DNA from: Kalaharituber pfeilii
Taxonomy: Eukaryota; Ascomycota; Pezizomycetes; Pezizales; Pezizaceae
NCBI GenBank assembly: GCA_015179045.1
Contig: WHUZ01000007.1
Location: 124,001-188,000 of the forward strand
DNA length: 64,000 nucleotides
Direction: 5' to 3'
Part shown: one piece after another, positions 59,717 to 64,000 of the stretch
Layout: every line of letters starts with the position of its first letter
How positions within the stretch are numbered: the first letter of the stretch is position 1
The notes under the pieces: generated by a model
Told to the model about the DNA's origin: nothing
Seen by the model: the letters and a program-made list of their open reading frames with translations, nothing else
Databases searched by the model: none
Position numbers and translations under genes: made by a program

Positions 59717-61578
59717 GCAAGCAGCCCACCACAACGCCCAGCACCCCCAAATGCAACCCACGGTAGGCCGGCAGCGTTCGTGCACCCCGTCCCCAGGCCG
59801 CCCGCCCCTCGCGGAGCCCGGCCACAGCACGCAGCAGGATCGCAGGCTTGCCCACACGACGTATCATCCTCCGTACCATACCGTGCCATACAGTAGTAGA
59901 TAATAGATCCGCATGCACCAGGCGCGACTAGCACGTATCCCACAGCGCTGCTGCTCCCTCTGCTGTCGCCCGCCCACCCGTAACCTCACTCTCCGCCCAC
60001 CGCACAACCCACCTTCCCCTCCCCCCTCCCCCCCCCCCCCACCCCCCCAGACCACTCGTTGCTGCCGGCTGCCAGGATTCAAATAGCAGCCTGGACGCCC
60101 ACCGCCCCCGTTCCCACTGTATCTGCTGGGCATGATGCTGTGAGTACCGCACGAAGGTAAGAGCCAAGATACTGAGCGAAATCAGTAAAGAAAATCAAGA
60201 AAGTGCAGTGCTTATGGTGCCTGCGCCGTGGAGCAAGACAGCGAAAAGAAAGAAAGAAAGAAAGGAGAGAAGAGAAAAGAAGAGAAGAGAAGAGAAGAAG
60301 GTTGCCCTCCGCCTGCAAACTTCTTCTAGAGTTGTCACGCATCATTCATTTTGCTCGGGCAGCACTACTCGCCCGCCAGCTATGCGCGTTTGCTTGAGTC
60401 GGCGCTGGGAATAGCAGCACTCCAGGTCCGGCCCAGATTAATTCACAAAGAACCCTCCTCTCCCACCACCACTACGACTACCCAGCTCGACGGCCCACCA
60501 CCGCCTTTTCTCCCCCGTGATACAGGCCACTTCTCTCTCCTAGTGACTTTCGGCGAGCCGCACAGAAATACTGCTCCTCGGATGCCCTTGCTCGGGGTCG
60601 CAGCTTCACACTTACTTGAAATTATCAGTGTGCACTTGCACAAATCCTCGTTACATCTTATCACGGTCGGCATTGATTTGGACTGAACAGTAACTTGAGC
60701 TTATTAGGCTGACGCATCGCAACCATAGCCAATCAAAGCAGCAAAGGCTTTTCGATCCTCGGATTTCTGGTGGGCGATCGAGCACAAACCTTAACTTCTC
60801 TCCAACACAATAGCCCCCACATACATCCACACTTTTGTCGGTATTCCGAAGCAAGTAAAAGTGGGCAGCTCCGCGGACGAAGGTGGATTCCCTTTGTTTT
60901 TTTTGCAGTTCAATTAGGCCGACACCAAGATAACAAAGAGCGCCGAGAAGTCTTAAGGAGGTGCCAAAGGACAGGAAACGAGGTTAAAATCGCCGCACAC
61001 AGACGAAGGAAATAGCACAGAAACAGTGCAGACGGATACAGGAATTGAGTTAAAAATCACCCCGCTACACCAAAAGTGTATTGATTGCTGTGGGAGCGTC
61101 AAAACAGGATAGTGACCAGAAGGCACCGACCCGGTTTGTAAACGGGGGTCAGAGCTGGAGCAAAAGTAGATGATTAAAAAACACATTCTGGTCTCGTCAA
61201 ACTTTGCCCGCAAGTGACTTGATTTTGATTGAGTCCAGTAGTTTTCTCACCTGCAGTCAAGCAAACCATTTTTATCTTTATTTTTTCTAAATCAGTTCTA
61301 TACGCCGAGATTCAGATTGCGGGAAGGCGGATCAAGGCAACGATTTCGAAGGAGAAAGTGCTAGGGTGGGGGAGTACCGTACCTGATTCAACAACACCTC
61401 TCAACATCCATCGCCTCTTCTACCTCCCGATACCCAACGAACTGAAATATAGTGGAAATTGCACGCATCGAGTTTAATAATATAGCGCATCCTGAAACTA
61501 ACACAGGCACCACACGAATACACATAGGCATACAGACGCAGTTACTCACAAGCGCATTCACAATCACATACAGACAAC

Positions 61579-62991
61579 ATGTTGGTTGGCATCTCAATAC
61601 TTGTCGCATGTGCGACTTTCTTTGCATATCTTCAAATTCCCGGAACCTCATCGCATGATCAGTCCGATGCATCGGCATCTAGCTCAAGCCCAGCCGCAGG
61701 CGCAGCTACATCGACACAGCAGTCGAGTTCATTCCCCGCATTGATGTGGGCATTTTTATGTGCCAGTTTGGGGGTTAGCAATGGAGGAAGAAATAGAGGC
61801 TCTGGTGGTGGACCAGGAGCACGAGGATTAGGAGGTAGAGCGCCTATGGTGTCGCAAACATCAATGCAGTTGCCGTTAATGCGACAGGGGTCATCGTTGC
61901 CTGTTTCGACTTCTCTCTCGGCACCATCGGTCCCTGCAATTTCGCCAGTGCCGCAAATGACAGTTTCCGCACCAGAAGATTCACCAGACACTACACCCAA
62001 GGCAAAAGCGACAGAAGTAGCCAATGGAATTTCACACATTCCGTCAATATCACTGTCCAGTATTGACAATGAGGAGGAAGACGAAGAGGAAGACGGTGTA
62101 CCACCTGCTTTCCCCTCTATAAATTCAGCTCAACGGGCCAAGGCTGGTGGAAACAACAATTATAAGCCATTCACTTCTATAACCGCAGGAAGAGATAATA
62201 TAATTTCAGCGCCATCAAAAAATTCCATGCCTCCGCCACTGCTTTTGCCCCAAATCCGTGGGCGAAATCCACGGAATCCTCCTACGGTACTTTCTGTCCC
62301 GCTGCCATCAAGACAGTCGTCTGCCACATTGGCCAGTGGGCCTGTTCCCCAACGATCACCGTTTCTACCAGGTACAGCGGGTGGAAATGGCGCATCGGTA
62401 AATGGAGGCTTAGCAAGCATCACGGCAGCAGGTGGATTGGCCCTGCCCCCAACACACTCCGCACCACCTACAAAACCAAGTAGAAAGGTCATTCTAGAGC
62501 CAGGTCACTCTCCCCTGGATTGGGCGAGATTGTGCCGCACTGCTTCACCAGAACAACTGCGTGGTCCCGGCCTTTCACCAGGATTATTACGCGTTACCCC
62601 GAGCATGCTCGCAAAACACGGTCGACAAAGGAAACCAAAGAATAAGGGCGGTGGTGCTCTTGACCATGGGCCCAAGGAAATGGTGTGGATGGCGCTTGAG
62701 GGGAAGGTCTACAATATCACAGCATATATGCCGTTTCATCCAGGTGGCGAAGGCGAGTTATTGCGATGCGCAGGGAAAGATGGCACAAGCTTGTTCATGA
62801 AGACACATAGCTGGGTTAATATTGAGGGAATGTTGAGCGGTTGTCTTGTGGGAATCCTGGTTAGTGAAGAGGATGGAGGGGATAATCTGGAAAAACTAAA
62901 CTACGAGGTGAATGATTCGATTCATGGTGTAAACGGCGCAAATGGAGTTGAAGGGGTACGGGTCGGGTCGGGACTAGAAGATGTTGATTGA
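61579..62991 (+). CDS. Membrane-anchored cytochrome b5-domain protein (Irc21-like), 470 aa
   Basis: Single-exon gene with ATG at 61579 in a CAACATGT context. Residues 1-22 (MLVGISILVACATFFAYLQI) are a signal-anchor helix, suggesting attachment to the ER or another membrane. Residues 30-300 are Ser/Pro/Gly-rich low complexity with an acidic patch (DNEEEDEEEDG). Near residue 305 begins the conserved run PGHSPLDWARL and LRVTPSMLAKH that precedes the haem domain in fungal relatives. The cytochrome b5 domain follows: VWMALEGKVYNITAYMPFHPGGEGELL with the first haem His in HPGG, and DGTSLFMKTHSWVN with the second axial His. Both ligands are present. Yeast Irc21 and the N-terminal domain of animal Ncb5or are the nearest known types. 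No reductase domain is attached, so an electron donor must be separate. Confidence 0.88.
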   Translation: MLVGISILVACATFFAYLQIPGTSSHDQSDASASSSSPAAGAATSTQQSSSFPALMWAFLCASLGVSNGGRNRGSGGGPGARGLGGRAPMVSQTSMQLPLMRQGSSLPVSTSLSAPSVPAISPVPQMTVSAPEDSPDTTPKAKATEVANGISHIPSISLSSIDNEEEDEEEDGVPPAFPSINSAQRAKAGGNNNYKPFTSITAGRDNIISAPSKNSMPPPLLLPQIRGRNPRNPPTVLSVPLPSRQSSATLASGPVPQRSPFLPGTAGGNGASVNGGLASITAAGGLALPPTHSAPPTKPSRKVILEPGHSPLDWARLCRTASPEQLRGPGLSPGLLRVTPSMLAKHGRQRKPKNKGGGALDHGPKEMVWMALEGKVYNITAYMPFHPGGEGELLRCAGKDGTSLFMKTHSWVNIEGMLSGCLVGILVSEEDGGDNLEKLNYEVNDSIHGVNGANGVEGVRVGSGLEDVD

Positions 62992-63446
62992 CCTTGCTAC
63001 CCTGGTGGCATGGGTCGGATTTTTTTTATTTATTTATTTATTTTTTTTTTTTTTTTCCGATTGTCCTGTGTCTTCTCGACTGTTTTGGACAATGTTCTTT
63101 TCCCTATCGAATACCGGTTACCTCAATTTGTCACCATGAAATCATTTCCTTTTTTACTTTTGGGGTCATATTGATTTTTCACTCTAAACATGATATCACA
63201 ATTTTATTTTCCTTGCATTTTTTTCTCTTTTTTCTTCCTTACTTCTCTTTCCCTTGATTTTTCCTTCGCCACTTCTATATGCATGGGGGAAGTTATCATT
63301 ATGATCAAAATGCGTGTATATTGTGCGCACGTTGGCGTACGGGGATACGGGGTTCTTCTGCCCTCGAGGTGAGGGAGACTACTCTGCACCTTCTTACTTT
63401 TTCCTGAGCATAGCTACTATGTCATTAGTATACATAGGCAGGCTCT

Positions 63447-63484
<38 letters not shown>

Positions 63485-64000
63485 TTTTTCCTCCTCTTTT
63501 TTTCTCTTATTTTTGGAGGCGCAGTCATGGGGATACAGGTATATACATATTTTATTTCTCTTGTGTTTTTTTGCTGATCGTGCTACATGCTGAAGTACGG
63601 CTCAGCAGTGGCTTTATACCGGTTACGAGGCTAGTTTTATATATAAAGAGCCTTATAGCCTTGCTGGCTCTGGGTACGACGGCAATTTTTGTGGGCCATT
63701 TTGAAATTTCGGAAGTGTTCTACCTTCGGCTTTAGTGGAAGTAAGTATTCAATATTACCAGCAGAGTGCGAAATCAAGGATGGGATCGATTCATGAGAAT
63801 TAAATAGTGTACTCACAAATCTTTTTGTCATATACTTGCACTTTTTGAGTCTCACGAAGTAAAAAAAAAAAAGAATTTTGAGAGGCGATTTCAATTTAAA
63901 GAGTCTGTAATCACGTGCAAAACCGTTGAGTCGTCAATTCGAAACGCCAATTTAATCGAACCCGTTTCTCGGCGCCTGGCATATCATAAGTCTAGCTAGG
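62992..64000. other. 3' spacer to window end
   Basis: T-rich downstream region of the cytochrome b5 gene with T runs at about 63041-63057 and 63450-63479. No gene is supported before the window ends. Confidence 0.55.

Larger units (their letters stand above)
58900..61578. other. 2.7-kb spacer with dense simple repeats
   Basis: Includes a GCAC tetranucleotide array (59517-59542), a run of 46 T (59549-59594), a CAAG/CAGG array (59651-59716), C runs near 60018-60050 and GAAA/GAAGA arrays near 60243-60298. The right end is the upstream region of the cytochrome b5 gene. No gene is recognised. Confidence 0.55.

Noticed and set aside
59379..59918. Frames on both strands over the T run and CAAG/CAGG array
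   Set aside because: They consist of homopolymer (poly-Lys/poly-Phe) and repeat-encoded Cys-Leu/Ala-Ser units.

Overview
The window reads as nuclear DNA of a filamentous ascomycete (Pezizomycotina). Protein-coding genes are cut by short introns (about 48-145 bp, GT..AG, often GTAAGT or GTATGT, with CTAAC/CTGAC branch-like motifs). The recognisable proteins are typical fungal ones: an Rcf1 HIG1 protein, Rtc5, a BimC kinesin, an Ame1 kinetochore protein and an AP180 clathrin adaptor. Gene density is low for such a fungus, about 14 genes in 64 kb with 1-5 kb spacers. The spacers hold long mononucleotide runs (A/T up to 46, G/C up to 34) and small inverted-repeat elements. The class cannot be fixed from sequence alone; the wide spacers would suit Pezizomycetes, but that is a guess.

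Layout. 1-1107: 3' part of pyruvate kinase (+). 1546-2978: PLP aminotransferase (-), convergent with it. 3732-4371: a 640-bp element with perfect 40-bp terminal inverted repeats. 4871-5993: SDR oxidoreductase (-). 7048-9250: coding-looking fragments on the minus strand, split by a 1.2-kb foldback element (7571-8805). 10518-14419: kinesin-5 (-). 18566-21386: ubiquitin-specific protease (+). 21.4-28.5 kb: gene-poor, with a Tc1/mariner-type MITE at 27026-27301. 28591-29298 (-) and 29920-32338 (+): divergent Rcf1 and Rtc5. 34161-35561: PIN-domain/RGG protein (-). 39505-41918: AP180-type ANTH adaptor (-). 43670-47576 (-) and 48352-50741 (+): divergent Cep57/Ppc89-type spindle-pole protein and Ame1/CENP-U kinetochore protein. 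51800-52833: TRAX (-), with an apparent one-base frameshift in a C run. 55638-58899: unrecognised large protein (+). 61579-62991: membrane-anchored cytochrome b5-domain protein (+).

Functionally the set is mixed housekeeping: glycolysis, amino-acid metabolism, respiration, endocytosis, ubiquitin turnover and RNA metabolism. Three genes serve mitosis (kinesin-5, spindle-pole component, inner-kinetochore component), and two of these share one divergent promoter region. I see no biosynthetic gene cluster, virus, CRISPR array or complete autonomous transposon. The less explained parts are the three inverted-repeat elements, the possible broken gene around the foldback element, the TRAX frameshift and the unrecognised gene at 55.6-58.9 kb. 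Gene models were spliced by hand from reading frame, splice motifs and family resemblance; no database search was run.
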